From: JAJRZX01 sp964472295
GTDB taxonomy: Bacteria > Desulfobacterota > GWC2-55-46 > JADFVP01
DNA length: 64,000 nt
Assembly (NCBI GenBank): GCA_964472295.1
Contig: CAYYJQ010000004.1
Location: 13,761-77,760 of the forward strand
Direction: 5' to 3'
Positions 39,957-48,173 of the stretch are shown piece after piece (the stretch's first letter is position 1; every line of letters starts with the position of its first letter). Below the pieces are notes generated by a model, which had not been told where the DNA came from, did not search any database, and saw nothing but the letters and a program-made list of their open reading frames with translations. Made by a program: the position numbers and the translations under genes.

Positions 39957-42031
39957 TGCGGTTTTTCCGGGATATAAACATATCGCGAAAACTCGCCGTC
40001 GTATTTCTTGTGATGCTCTTCATGATGGGCATAGGCGGTGCCGTGGGCCTCTATAACGCCATGCAGATCTTCCGCGTCACTGAGCGTCTTTACCTTGATT
40101 CCTTCAAACGTGTCGGGCTCCTGACCGCCGTAGAGGGAGAGCTTCTCTCCGCGCGGCAGGAGATATTTCTCTTCGCCATGGTCAGGGACAGGGCCACAAA
40201 GGGCTTTCTCAAGATTCGAGTCGTGGAGCGGAAGAAAAAGATAGAGACAGTCCTCAAGCAGTACAGCGCCATGGGCCTCCCTGAAGGAGAGATGGACCTC
40301 TTCAAGGGCCTCCATGCCGACCTCGATAACTTCTGGCACGTCCACTTCAGGGTCCTTGCAAAGTCCCTTGCAGGTGAGCGCGACAAGGCCATATCAATAA
40401 CACAGATGGAGGGCAACAAGACATTCACCGCCGCCATGAATACCCTGAAATCTCTTGAGGAGAGGTCCAGGGGAGGGGCGCTCTCGGCCTATGAGCGTAG
40501 CAGTTTCTTCTCACGTGTCATCATGTCCGTCACTCTCGCCTTCACGCTCTCGGCAATCGCCCTTGCCATAGGGCTCTGGTTTGTCCTCCGGCGCTCCATA
40601 GTGGACCCCATACTGGCCATGGAGAAGTACGCAAAGTCCATTGCCTCGGGAGACCTATCCGGACGTGTCCCTGTTTTGAGCGATGATGAGATTGGTTCTT
40701 TGGCCGTTGAGTTCAACCGCATGTCAGGGAGCCTTCAGGAGTATTACAACACCCTTGAGACAAGGGTAAGGGAGAGGACGGCGGAACTTCGCAAAGCTAA
40801 CACGGATCTTCAGGATAAACAAAAAGAGCTTGAGATAGCAAACATGGGACTCATTGAGGCAAACAGGATAAAGTCCCAGTTTCTTGCCAATGTAAGCCAT
40901 GAACTGCGCACTCCCCTTAACTCCATACTTGGTTTCTCCGAACTCCTCGGGGAAAAGGCCTTTGGTGAACTCAATGACAAGCAGGGCCAGTACGTGGAGT
41001 ACATCCATTCGAGCGGCGAGCATCTTCTCAGGCTTATCAATAACATTATCGATCTATCTAAGATAGACGCCGACAAGATGGAACTCATGCCCGAGATCTT
41101 TCCCATTAGCGAGGCCCTTGGAGAGGTGCTCGGCATCATAAGGCCCCTTGCGCATGAAAAGGACATAACAATAGAGACCATGACAGTGCCGGCATCGCCG
41201 AAGATAAGAGCGGACAAGGCAAAGTTCAAGAAGATAATGCTCAATGTCCTCTCGAATGCCGTAAAGTTCAACCATAGGGGCGGACGGGTTGAAATATCGT
41301 GGTCCATGAGCGAGGAGACCTCGGGAAGGGACTTTATTGAGTATATAACCTTTGCCGTTAAGGATACGGGAATAGGCATAAAGGAGAGCGACAGGAAGAG
41401 ACTCTTTCGGTCCTTTGAGCAGGTTGACTCGTCCTTTAACAGGGAGTACGAAGGAAGCGGCCTGGGCCTTGTGCTTACTAAGAGGCTTACGGAACTCCAC
41501 GGGGGCGCCATCTGGTTCGAGTCCGAGGAGGGCCAGGGTTCGACCTTTTTCATTAAGCTTCCGCGAGGCACGGAAGAGATTGAATTACCTGATTACTCCG
41601 ATTACCTCCAGGATGACCATATCCCCGGCGGTAGGCCCCTTGTGCTAATGGCAGGTGAGAGCCCAGATATAAACCATCTCATCGAGATATACCTCGCTGA
41701 CCAGCCTTATGACACACTCGTTGTCTATGACGGTCTCGAACTCCTGAACATGGCCGTTGACAGACAGCCATTCGCCATAATTATGGGCATCAGCCTCCCT
41801 GGAAAGGACGGGTGGGAGGTCTTGAAGGAACTCAAAGCCGACTCCGCCACGGAGCATATACCCGTAATCATCGTCTCTTCGCTTGAGGACTCAGACCTTA
41901 CTATGTCCCTTGGTGCCGTGGCGCATATAGGCAAGTCAGTAGACAGGTCCGCCCTGCTCGCGGCCCTTGACGCCCTGGAAAGACCGGCCAAAGAGACACA
42001 CTCATACGACGAGGAAAGCGGCAAGGCATAA
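39956..42031 (+). CDS. Hybrid sensor histidine kinase with a degenerate C-terminal receiver
   Basis: 691 residues. Membrane helices about 12-32 and 187-211 flank a periplasmic four-helix-type sensor; HAMP follows (about 211-265, IVDPILAMEKYAKSIASGDL), then a coiled coil, HisKA with His315 in ANVSHELRTPLNS, and HATPase_c with Asn434 (LNVLSNAVKF), VKDTGIGI and GSGLGLVLTKRL. The C-terminal receiver-like domain (about 560-680) has lost its acidic pocket: AGE replaces the DD/ED pair (566-568), and Gly611 stands where the phosphoacceptor Asp should be (IIMGISLPGKDG). Lys660 is kept. Phosphotransfer must therefore go to separate receivers, such as the next gene. Confidence 0.93.
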   Translation: MRFFRDINISRKLAVVFLVMLFMMGIGGAVGLYNAMQIFRVTERLYLDSFKRVGLLTAVEGELLSARQEIFLFAMVRDRATKGFLKIRVVERKKKIETVLKQYSAMGLPEGEMDLFKGLHADLDNFWHVHFRVLAKSLAGERDKAISITQMEGNKTFTAAMNTLKSLEERSRGGALSAYERSSFFSRVIMSVTLAFTLSAIALAIGLWFVLRRSIVDPILAMEKYAKSIASGDLSGRVPVLSDDEIGSLAVEFNRMSGSLQEYYNTLETRVRERTAELRKANTDLQDKQKELEIANMGLIEANRIKSQFLANVSHELRTPLNSILGFSELLGEKAFGELNDKQGQYVEYIHSSGEHLLRLINNIIDLSKIDADKMELMPEIFPISEALGEVLGIIRPLAHEKDITIETMTVPASPKIRADKAKFKKIMLNVLSNAVKFNHRGGRVEISWSMSEETSGRDFIEYITFAVKDTGIGIKESDRKRLFRSFEQVDSSFNREYEGSGLGLVLTKRLTELHGGAIWFESEEGQGSTFFIKLPRGTEEIELPDYSDYLQDDHIPGGRPLVLMAGESPDINHLIEIYLADQPYDTLVVYDGLELLNMAVDRQPFAIIMGISLPGKDGWEVLKELKADSATEHIPVIIVSSLEDSDLTMSLGAVAHIGKSVDRSALLAALDALERPAKETHSYDEESGKA

Positions 42032-42066
42032 CCTGAAGACAATTTCTGTATCCGGAGGTATAAGGA

Positions 42067-42456
42067 ATGGCCAGGGAGCCCATCAAGGTCCTTATTGTTG
42101 AGGATAACCAGATGAACATGATGCTCGTAAGAGACATCCTGACACTGAGCGGCTTTGAGACCATCGAGGCCAGAAGCGGCCCAGAGGCCATAAGGCTCGT
42201 AGCCGAGGAGGGCCCGGACATAGTGCTCATGGACCTCCATCTTCCGGGCCTCGACGGCATTGCCACGACAAGGCTCCTCAAGGCCGATGAGCGCTTCAGC
42301 CATATTCCGGTCCTTGCCCTCACCGCGGCGGCATCACGTCTCGATACCAATGAGATAAGAGCAAGGGGCTTTGACGGCTATGTCACAAAACCCATAAAAG
42401 TGGACTTCCTCCTGAATGAGATAGGACGCCTCACAGAGAATAAGCCGAAGGACTAA
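42067..42456 (+). CDS. Stand-alone response regulator receiver (DivK/CheY-like)
   Basis: 129 residues, one receiver domain only. All phosphorylation residues are present: LIVEDNQMNMMLV (acid pair), Asp in IVLMDLHLPGLDG, Thr in LALTAAAS and Lys in YVTKPIK. It begins 35 nt after the hybrid kinase with an GGAGG site upstream. With the kinase's own receiver inactive, this protein is the nearest candidate acceptor of phosphate from His315. It has no output domain, so it acts through partners or as a phosphate shuttle. Confidence 0.93.
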   Translation: MAREPIKVLIVEDNQMNMMLVRDILTLSGFETIEARSGPEAIRLVAEEGPDIVLMDLHLPGLDGIATTRLLKADERFSHIPVLALTAAASRLDTNEIRARGFDGYVTKPIKVDFLLNEIGRLTENKPKD

Positions 42457-42475
42457 AAGATTCAGGTGTGCATTT

Positions 42476-42577
42476 GGGGTAGGGGTGAAAAGGGGTGATG
42501 CCGGGGCGCTGAAGGGCGGGGGAGGCGAATCCCGGACAAGGGAGAGGGTAGGGCGCGGGGGGGGGATTGAGGGGGGA
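42476..42577 (+). repeat. G-rich tract between convergent genes
   Basis: Runs of four or more G at 42476-42479, 42482-42485, 42492-42495 and 42503-42506, then further runs up to about 42577, including a run of nine or more near 42557. It sits in the 121-nt gap between the receiver gene and the end of the transglutaminase gene, so it would be in both 3' regions (C-rich on the other transcript). Confidence 0.65.
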
Positions 42578-44599
42578 TCAGCGGTCTTCGTCCTTGCCTG
42601 CCCGCAGGCCTCTTATAATTTCTCTTATACGCGAATACTCACTGGTCCCGCACTGTTCTTTACCAAAACGTACCTTCTGGTAAATTTCCGTTATTTCCCT
42701 GACGCCAGGACGCCTTACCCTCTGGGCAAACTCCATGGCCGTCTCTGAGTCATGTTTTTCAAGGCCCTTTCTCTTGAGTATCCGTAGCATATCGAGGTAA
42801 AAATCAGGGGTCTTTCTTGAGAGGATGCGGCTTTTCTTCTCACGGATGCGCACAAGGAAAAGCGCCGTTAGAAGGACAAAGAGCAGGACAATGAGGAACT
42901 GGCGCTTCTCTTCCGTGTAGGCCCCAAGGCCCCTTAGCCCCTTGTCAAGGGAGTTCACTAGTCTTCTCCCTGTCTCGTTAAAGGTGAAGGCAATACGCCT
43001 CTGGTCAGATGTCGTATAGTTAACCACATACCTGTTCCATTTTAGATGGAGGTAATCGAGGTAATTGGATAGGCTCGTGCCGCGCATGAGCGGCGAGAGC
43101 CCCTCCGGGGGCGTGGGGTCCGCGCGCACCCACCCGGCGGAACCTCCCGCGTATACCTCGGCCCAGCTGTGGGCGTCGCTCTGACGCACGATAAAGTATT
43201 TGCCCGCCCTGTTCCATTCACCCTCGAGAAAACCCGTCACAATGCGCGTGGGAATGCCTATTGACCTTGAGAGCAGGGCAAAGGCCGTGGCAAAGTGTTC
43301 GCAAAAGCCCTCTTTTGAGTAAAAGAGAAAATCCTCTACCGGCGACTTTTTGGGGTCGCGTTTCGGGTCAAGCGTATATGTGTAGTTCGCCCGGAGGTAT
43401 CTCTTGATTATGGCCGATTTCTCAACATTGTCCCTGCCACCGGCCGTTATCTTCATCGCAAGTGACTTGATGCGCTTGAGAAGCGTCTTGTCCATCTTCG
43501 AGAGGTCCACGTACCGGCTCATGTCCGTGGACTCTGCCGGCCTTATTGCCGCTGGAGAAGACCATACCCTGTACTCGAGCCTCGAGAGCGCGGGCGAGGG
43601 GAGGTACACCGCGCCAGTGCTGTCTGTCCAGAGGTTCTTGAATTTTCCAGAGATGCGCACGGCCCTTGGTATGGAGAAAAGGACCGTTGAGTTCATTGGC
43701 TCAAGGAGGACCCTCTCCTCAAAGACCTTGCCGCGGGGCCTTGCGGCAAGGTAGAATTCATCGTATCTCTTCTTTACCAGCCTCTCTCTCCTGGCGCCTC
43801 TCCTCCAGGCACTGCCATCATATACCGAGAGCGTGCCCCCGCGGAAGTAGAGCGGCCCTTGGGGCCTCTTTTTCATGCCCGGAAAGTCCACTCGCATTAT
43901 GACGGTTGGGTCTCTCTTCACAGGGCCAAGTGCCCCGAGGTCCACGGTATCAGAGAAACCAACTACCTTTATGGCCTCCTGGTTCTTTTTCTGGAAGAAA
44001 CCGGCCTCCATCCTCGGAAGGAGCATGAAGAGGAAGAAGGTCATGCTGATGGTAACAGTCGAGAGAGTGACGGCGTATGCGCTGAAGGAGAGGTCAAATA
44101 TGCCGCGCGGCGGCTCGACGCCCGAGTTCATGCCGAGCTCGAACTCCTTCTGTATGTTTACCGTAATCATGGCAAAGATACTGCCGATGATAAAGAGGAG
44201 TAGAACCGGGAGGAAGAGCGGGCTTACCGTGGAGGCGGCGGCGGCGAGAATCTGGAAGAATACGGTGCAGTAGATGATTACATAGTCCCTGTTCTTTCTG
44301 AGGTCGTAGAGCTTTGCCGTAAGGAGAAGGGTCAGAAAACGGGCGGCGCTCGCCGTAAGGTCACGTCCGCCCCAGAGAAAGTCGGCGAGAAATACGAAAA
44401 ATATGGCAATGGCTATCAGGTTCCAGAGGCCCCTTGGAATGATGCTTTTTTCCCATGACCTCAGGACAAGGCTAAGTGCTATGCCAATGGCCATGAACCC
44501 GATGAAGAGCGGGCTCACGCCGCCTACAAGGGTGACGGCAAGGAGCCCGAGAAGGGCCATTAAGTGGGTTATGATTACCATGTACTGAGAGAGCTTCAT
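42578..44599 (-). CDS. TgpA-like membrane transglutaminase (DUF3488 plus transglutaminase core)
   Basis: 673 residues. About seven membrane helices in the N-terminal 200 residues (DUF3488), a large periplasmic part with the transglutaminase/protease-like core, and one last membrane helix (about 577-597, FLIVLLFVLLTALFLV) with a cytoplasmic tail. The catalytic triad is visible: Cys433 (EGFCEHFATAFALL), His477 (SDAHSWAEVY) and Asp494 (RADPTPPEG). Third gene of a MoxR-DUF58-TgpA run, with only 2 nt between it and the DUF58 gene. In Pseudomonas the TgpA family member is essential, but its substrate is not settled. Confidence 0.92.
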   Translation of the reverse strand: MKLSQYMVIITHLMALLGLLAVTLVGGVSPLFIGFMAIGIALSLVLRSWEKSIIPRGLWNLIAIAIFFVFLADFLWGGRDLTASAARFLTLLLTAKLYDLRKNRDYVIIYCTVFFQILAAAASTVSPLFLPVLLLFIIGSIFAMITVNIQKEFELGMNSGVEPPRGIFDLSFSAYAVTLSTVTISMTFFLFMLLPRMEAGFFQKKNQEAIKVVGFSDTVDLGALGPVKRDPTVIMRVDFPGMKKRPQGPLYFRGGTLSVYDGSAWRRGARRERLVKKRYDEFYLAARPRGKVFEERVLLEPMNSTVLFSIPRAVRISGKFKNLWTDSTGAVYLPSPALSRLEYRVWSSPAAIRPAESTDMSRYVDLSKMDKTLLKRIKSLAMKITAGGRDNVEKSAIIKRYLRANYTYTLDPKRDPKKSPVEDFLFYSKEGFCEHFATAFALLSRSIGIPTRIVTGFLEGEWNRAGKYFIVRQSDAHSWAEVYAGGSAGWVRADPTPPEGLSPLMRGTSLSNYLDYLHLKWNRYVVNYTTSDQRRIAFTFNETGRRLVNSLDKGLRGLGAYTEEKRQFLIVLLFVLLTALFLVRIREKKSRILSRKTPDFYLDMLRILKRKGLEKHDSETAMEFAQRVRRPGVREITEIYQKVRFGKEQCGTSEYSRIREIIRGLRAGKDEDR

Positions 44600-44601
44600 C
44601 T

Positions 44602-45633
44602 CTACAAAACCTTTATTGAGGGCGTGCCGCGCCCTGCGGGTCTTATGAGGGCGAGAAACTCGAGTATCCTGTAAAGGTGGGCCTCGCCCCTTGAGTCCGC
44701 AAGAGAGCCCGAGAGTGTATCGAGCCCCACGGACCAGCCCTTGTCGATAAAGTACTTTACAGTGCCCGCCGCCTCGTCGACCTTGTCCTCAAAGAGGTCG
44801 TCCATGCCCTCTTCCGAGAGGTTCTTGAAGGATACCACGACGCTCCGGTCAGTCTCCTGCTCGAACTCCATTATCATGAGGTTTTCAACCCTTGCCGCGG
44901 ACTTCCAGTGTATGTGCCTGGCGTCGTCGTTCTGCGTGTACTCGCGTATGTTGTAAAGTCCCGTGCCCGAGCCCCTGGCATTCAGCGAGACGCCGCTCCT
45001 CGATATAATGCTCTCGGTGAGCCTCGCCTCGTCAACGGGCTTGATGCGTGGATAGACGAGGACCTTGTCAGGGCTCTTTAATATGCGGGACTTCAGAAAG
45101 AGGCCGAAGGGAAAGGTCGTGGTTATCTTGAATCCCCTCAAGTTGATGAGGCCGCGCCTTGTGACGGTGCTTGAGACTGTGAGCGTCCTGCGCTCGCCGG
45201 CACTTACCTTTACTACATAAGAGTGGGTGTCAGGGAGGCCCTCGGCAGGGAGTTCATATATCCTGAAGCAAATTGAGGGGATGATTCTCTTTTCGTTAAC
45301 TATCTCAATGGACGTTGTGAAGGAAGAGTCCCTGTAGAGACGCCTTGGGAGCCTTCTTGTAACGACAAGGCCCCGCATGGTGAGTTCGCTCATTATCCCT
45401 GAGAGTATGATGATGGAGAGGAGGGTGGCGAGGACGAGGTACAGGAGGTTGTTGCCCGTGTTAATGGCAATGCCGCCTGTTACGAGCACAGCCGCGATGT
45501 ACCACTTGCCCTCTCTCGTGACACGCACGGAACGGGGCATGGCGAGGATCCTTCTCAGCCATGGAGGCAGGATATGTCCGCCTGCACCGGTCTTTGCTCT
45601 ACGGAATTCAGATATGCCGTCAGAGATACTCAT
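44602..45633 (-). CDS. DUF58 domain membrane protein
   Basis: 343 residues with two adjacent membrane helices near residues 45-85 (YIAAVLVTGGIAINTGNNLLY, quoted as IAAVLVTGGIAINTG and LVLATLLSIIILSGIM), a beta-rich part, then the DUF58 signature REYTQNDDARHIHWKSAAR about residue 235 and a von-Willebrand-like C-terminal half. The TGNNLLYL motif is typical. It is part of the MoxR-DUF58-TgpA arrangement, where DUF58 is thought to work with the MoxR ATPase as a chaperone-like system for envelope proteins. Confidence 0.92.
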   Translation of the reverse strand: MSISDGISEFRRAKTGAGGHILPPWLRRILAMPRSVRVTREGKWYIAAVLVTGGIAINTGNNLLYLVLATLLSIIILSGIMSELTMRGLVVTRRLPRRLYRDSSFTTSIEIVNEKRIIPSICFRIYELPAEGLPDTHSYVVKVSAGERRTLTVSSTVTRRGLINLRGFKITTTFPFGLFLKSRILKSPDKVLVYPRIKPVDEARLTESIISRSGVSLNARGSGTGLYNIREYTQNDDARHIHWKSAARVENLMIMEFEQETDRSVVVSFKNLSEEGMDDLFEDKVDEAAGTVKYFIDKGWSVGLDTLSGSLADSRGEAHLYRILEFLALIRPAGRGTPSIKVL

Positions 45634-45657
45634 ATGTCTCTTTTAGTATTTTTAGTA

Positions 45658-46602
45658 TTATACGGGGACGATGGCCCTGTCGATAATGTCGCGGATAATG
45701 GCCGCGTTCTCGGCGAGTTCATCGCCGCGGGTTCCGAGGTTGGTTACTATGCGGTGGGAGAAAACATTTTCGGCAAGTGTCTTTATGTCGTCTGGCGTGG
45801 CGTAGTCGCGGCCCGAGACTATGGCATGGGCCTGCGCACACCTGAAGAGTGTCTTTGCACCGCGGGGGCTTACGCCGAGCCTTATGTCCTTTCGTTCCCT
45901 CGTGGCCCGCGTTATGGCGAGTATGTAGTTTACGAGGTCTTCATCCACCCTTACCGCGGAGGCCGCTTCCTGCATCTTCACCACATCGTCGGCGTCCACC
46001 ACGGGACGAACATCCTTTATGGACTCCTGGGACTTTGCCGAGGCGATTATGCGTCTTTCAAACTCGGCCTCAGGGTAGCCTATCTTCACCGAGAGGGTGA
46101 ACCTGTCGAGCTGTGACTCGGGAAGGGGAAAGGTTCCTGAAAAATCCACGGGGTTCTGCGTCGCAAGGAGCATGAAAGGCTCTGGGAGGTGGTGCGTGGT
46201 GCCGTCTACAGAGACCTGGCGCTCGCTCATGGCCTCAAGCAGGGAACTCTGCGTCTTTGGCGTGGCCCTGTTAATCTCGTCGGCAAGCACGAAGTTTGCG
46301 AATAGCGGCCCCTTCCTGAACTCGAACCTCTGCTCGGCCTGGTTGTATATGGTTACACCTACTACGTCAGAGGGCAGGAGATCGCTTGTAAACTGAATGC
46401 GCTGAAAGGCGCAGTCAATACTCAGGGCAAGGCCGTGGGCAAGGGTTGTCTTGCCAACTCCGGGAACGTCCTCTATGAGGAGGTCGCCCCTTGAGAGCAG
46501 GGCCGTAAGGGCCATGTCTATTATATCGCCCTTGCCAAAGAGTATTTTTTCAAGATTGTTTCTTAGGGATTGTACCTGTGAGTACACCATGGAGAGATCC
46601 AT
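45658..46602 (-). CDS. MoxR family AAA+ ATPase
   Basis: 314 residues, full-length MoxR. Walker A is LIEDVPGVGKTTLAHGLA (about 42-59); FTSDLLPSDVVGV, Walker B FVLADEINRATPKTQSSLLEAM, sensor 1 LLATQNPVDFSGTFPLPESQLDRF and the lid SPRGAKTLFRCAQA follow (the longer one quoted in full runs in two parts: LLATQNPVDF, GTFPLPESQLDRF). First gene of the minus-strand MoxR-DUF58-TgpA unit; DUF58 starts 24 nt later. Probable role: assembly or metal/cofactor insertion of envelope proteins, inferred from the family. Confidence 0.94.
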   Translation of the reverse strand: MDLSMVYSQVQSLRNNLEKILFGKGDIIDMALTALLSRGDLLIEDVPGVGKTTLAHGLALSIDCAFQRIQFTSDLLPSDVVGVTIYNQAEQRFEFRKGPLFANFVLADEINRATPKTQSSLLEAMSERQVSVDGTTHHLPEPFMLLATQNPVDFSGTFPLPESQLDRFTLSVKIGYPEAEFERRIIASAKSQESIKDVRPVVDADDVVKMQEAASAVRVDEDLVNYILAITRATRERKDIRLGVSPRGAKTLFRCAQAHAIVSGRDYATPDDIKTLAENVFSHRIVTNLGTRGDELAENAAIIRDIIDRAIVPV

Positions 46603-46713
46603 AATGAAAGATTATAGCATTTTTTATCTCAATAGGTCAATTATTTATGGCAGATGCGACATGGACCTCTGAAGACGCTGAAAAGATCCCTTCCCGTCTA
46701 CGCCGACGTTCCA

Positions 46714-46729
46714 TGGCAGGATATTTGCA
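46714..46729 (+). promoter_or_regulatory. Sigma-54 promoter ahead of the sigma-54 activator gene
   Basis: TGGCAGGATATTTGCA: -24 TGGCA and -12 TTGCA, with GG (46715-46716) and GC (46727-46728) exactly 10 nt apart. It points to the activator gene at 46827, giving a leader of about 85 nt. The only departure from consensus is CG to GG just after TGGCA. Confidence 0.75.
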
Positions 46730-46826
46730 TCATTTACAGACGAGTGGGCAGAAACGAGACCAGATTGAGAAAAAAAGGCCTTAAAAGTATAAGACCGCAA
46801 GCCTGAAAACCAAGAAACTTTTTGCA

Positions 46827-48143
46827 ATGCTCAATATATTAGTAGCCTTAAGAGGGCATGATGCCGGGCTCTCAAGAGTGCTTAAGGGGCACCGGGTGCG
46901 CACCCTTGGAGAGGGCAGGGACCCTGTCTCGGCCCTCTCAGACGACATATGCGATGTCGCCATAATAGAAGGTGGCATCAAGGACCTTGACGCCCTCAAG
47001 AACCGTGACCCAAGGCTCGAGGTAATACTCGTCGGGAGCGCCGGCTCCATGGCCATGGAGGCCATTAAAAATGGCGCCTCCGCCTTTTTCACCCATCCCC
47101 TGCCCGTGAACTCTCTAAGGGACACGGTCCTCAGGATCGAACGCCTTAACAGGGACCGCCGTCTTACAGGGAGGCTCGAAAAGAGCCTTCGCCGGATGTA
47201 TTGCCTTGAGGGCATTGTTGGACGTAACCCGCGAATACTCGAATTATTCAACTTTGTCCGCCGCGTTGGACCCTATTACAGGACCATTACCATAGAGGGC
47301 GAGACCGGCACCGGCAAGGAACTCCTTGCGCGGGCCATTCACGAGACAAGTCCCGTGGCAAAAGAACCCTTTATTGCCTTCAACTGCGGCGGCGTCACTG
47401 AGAACCTCGTGGAATCAGAGTTATTCGGACACAAGAAAGGCGCCTTTACAGGGGCTATTTCCGATAAGGCCGGGCTCTTCGAGGCCGCGGGCAGGGGCAC
47501 GCTCTTTCTTGACGAAGTGGGCGACATGCCCCTCTCAGTTCAGCCCCATCTTCTCCGTGTACTTGAGGATGGCGGGTACCGCCGCCTTGGTGAGAACAGG
47601 GTGAGAAGGGCGGAGTGCAGGATAGTAACAGCCACGAACAGGAGCCTGACGGCCCTTGTAAGATCAGGAAAATTCAGGGAAGACCTCTTTTACAGGCTTA
47701 CGTCCATTACCTTGAAGATACCGCCCCTCAGGGAACGCCGCGACGACATACCGCTCCTGTTCAGGCATTTTCTTGACGAGTTCAACAGGAGAACCGGCAG
47801 GGACGTAAGGGGCATATCTCGCGGGGCGCAGGACGCGCTTATCTCATATGAGTGGCCCGGGAATGTGCGCGAGCTCAGAAACGCAGTCGAGCAGGCGGCC
47901 ATGCTCGCCGAGGGCGGCTTTATAAGGCCAGAGGACCTTGCCATGGAGAGGGGGGAGAGGGCAGGGGGCCGATGGGGGGGCTTGAGAGGCGCAAGGGCCC
48001 TGCCCGGCACCCTTGAGGAAGTCATAAGAAGGCACATTGAAAATACCCTCGAGGCCTGCCGCGGCAACCGCACCCGCGCCGCGGCCATGCTCGGCATAAG
48101 CAGGAGAGCGCTATTGAGGAAGATAGAGAAGTACGGGCTTTAA
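46827..48143 (+). CDS. Sigma-54-dependent transcriptional activator with degenerate receiver
   Basis: 438 residues. N-terminal receiver-like domain (1-110) without a normal phosphosite: the acid pair is missing (LVALRGHDAG), Glu48 takes the place of the phosphoacceptor Asp (CDVAIIEGGI), and His90 replaces the conserved Lys (FFTHPLP). The AAA+ domain (about 128-360) is complete: GETGTGKELLARAIH (158-172), the sigma-54 contact loop GAFTGA (205-210), FLDEVGDMP, and the RxxL-type FREDLFYRL. A Fis-type HTH ends the protein (RTRAAAMLGISRRALLRKI). A sigma-54 promoter lies directly upstream, suggesting autoregulation. A Glu at this position may mimic phosphorylation; that is inference. Confidence 0.93.
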   Translation: MLNILVALRGHDAGLSRVLKGHRVRTLGEGRDPVSALSDDICDVAIIEGGIKDLDALKNRDPRLEVILVGSAGSMAMEAIKNGASAFFTHPLPVNSLRDTVLRIERLNRDRRLTGRLEKSLRRMYCLEGIVGRNPRILELFNFVRRVGPYYRTITIEGETGTGKELLARAIHETSPVAKEPFIAFNCGGVTENLVESELFGHKKGAFTGAISDKAGLFEAAGRGTLFLDEVGDMPLSVQPHLLRVLEDGGYRRLGENRVRRAECRIVTATNRSLTALVRSGKFREDLFYRLTSITLKIPPLRERRDDIPLLFRHFLDEFNRRTGRDVRGISRGAQDALISYEWPGNVRELRNAVEQAAMLAEGGFIRPEDLAMERGERAGGRWGGLRGARALPGTLEEVIRRHIENTLEACRGNRTRAAAMLGISRRALLRKIEKYGL

Positions 48144-48173
48144 GACCGAGCATTAACGTTTCGGGACTTCTGC

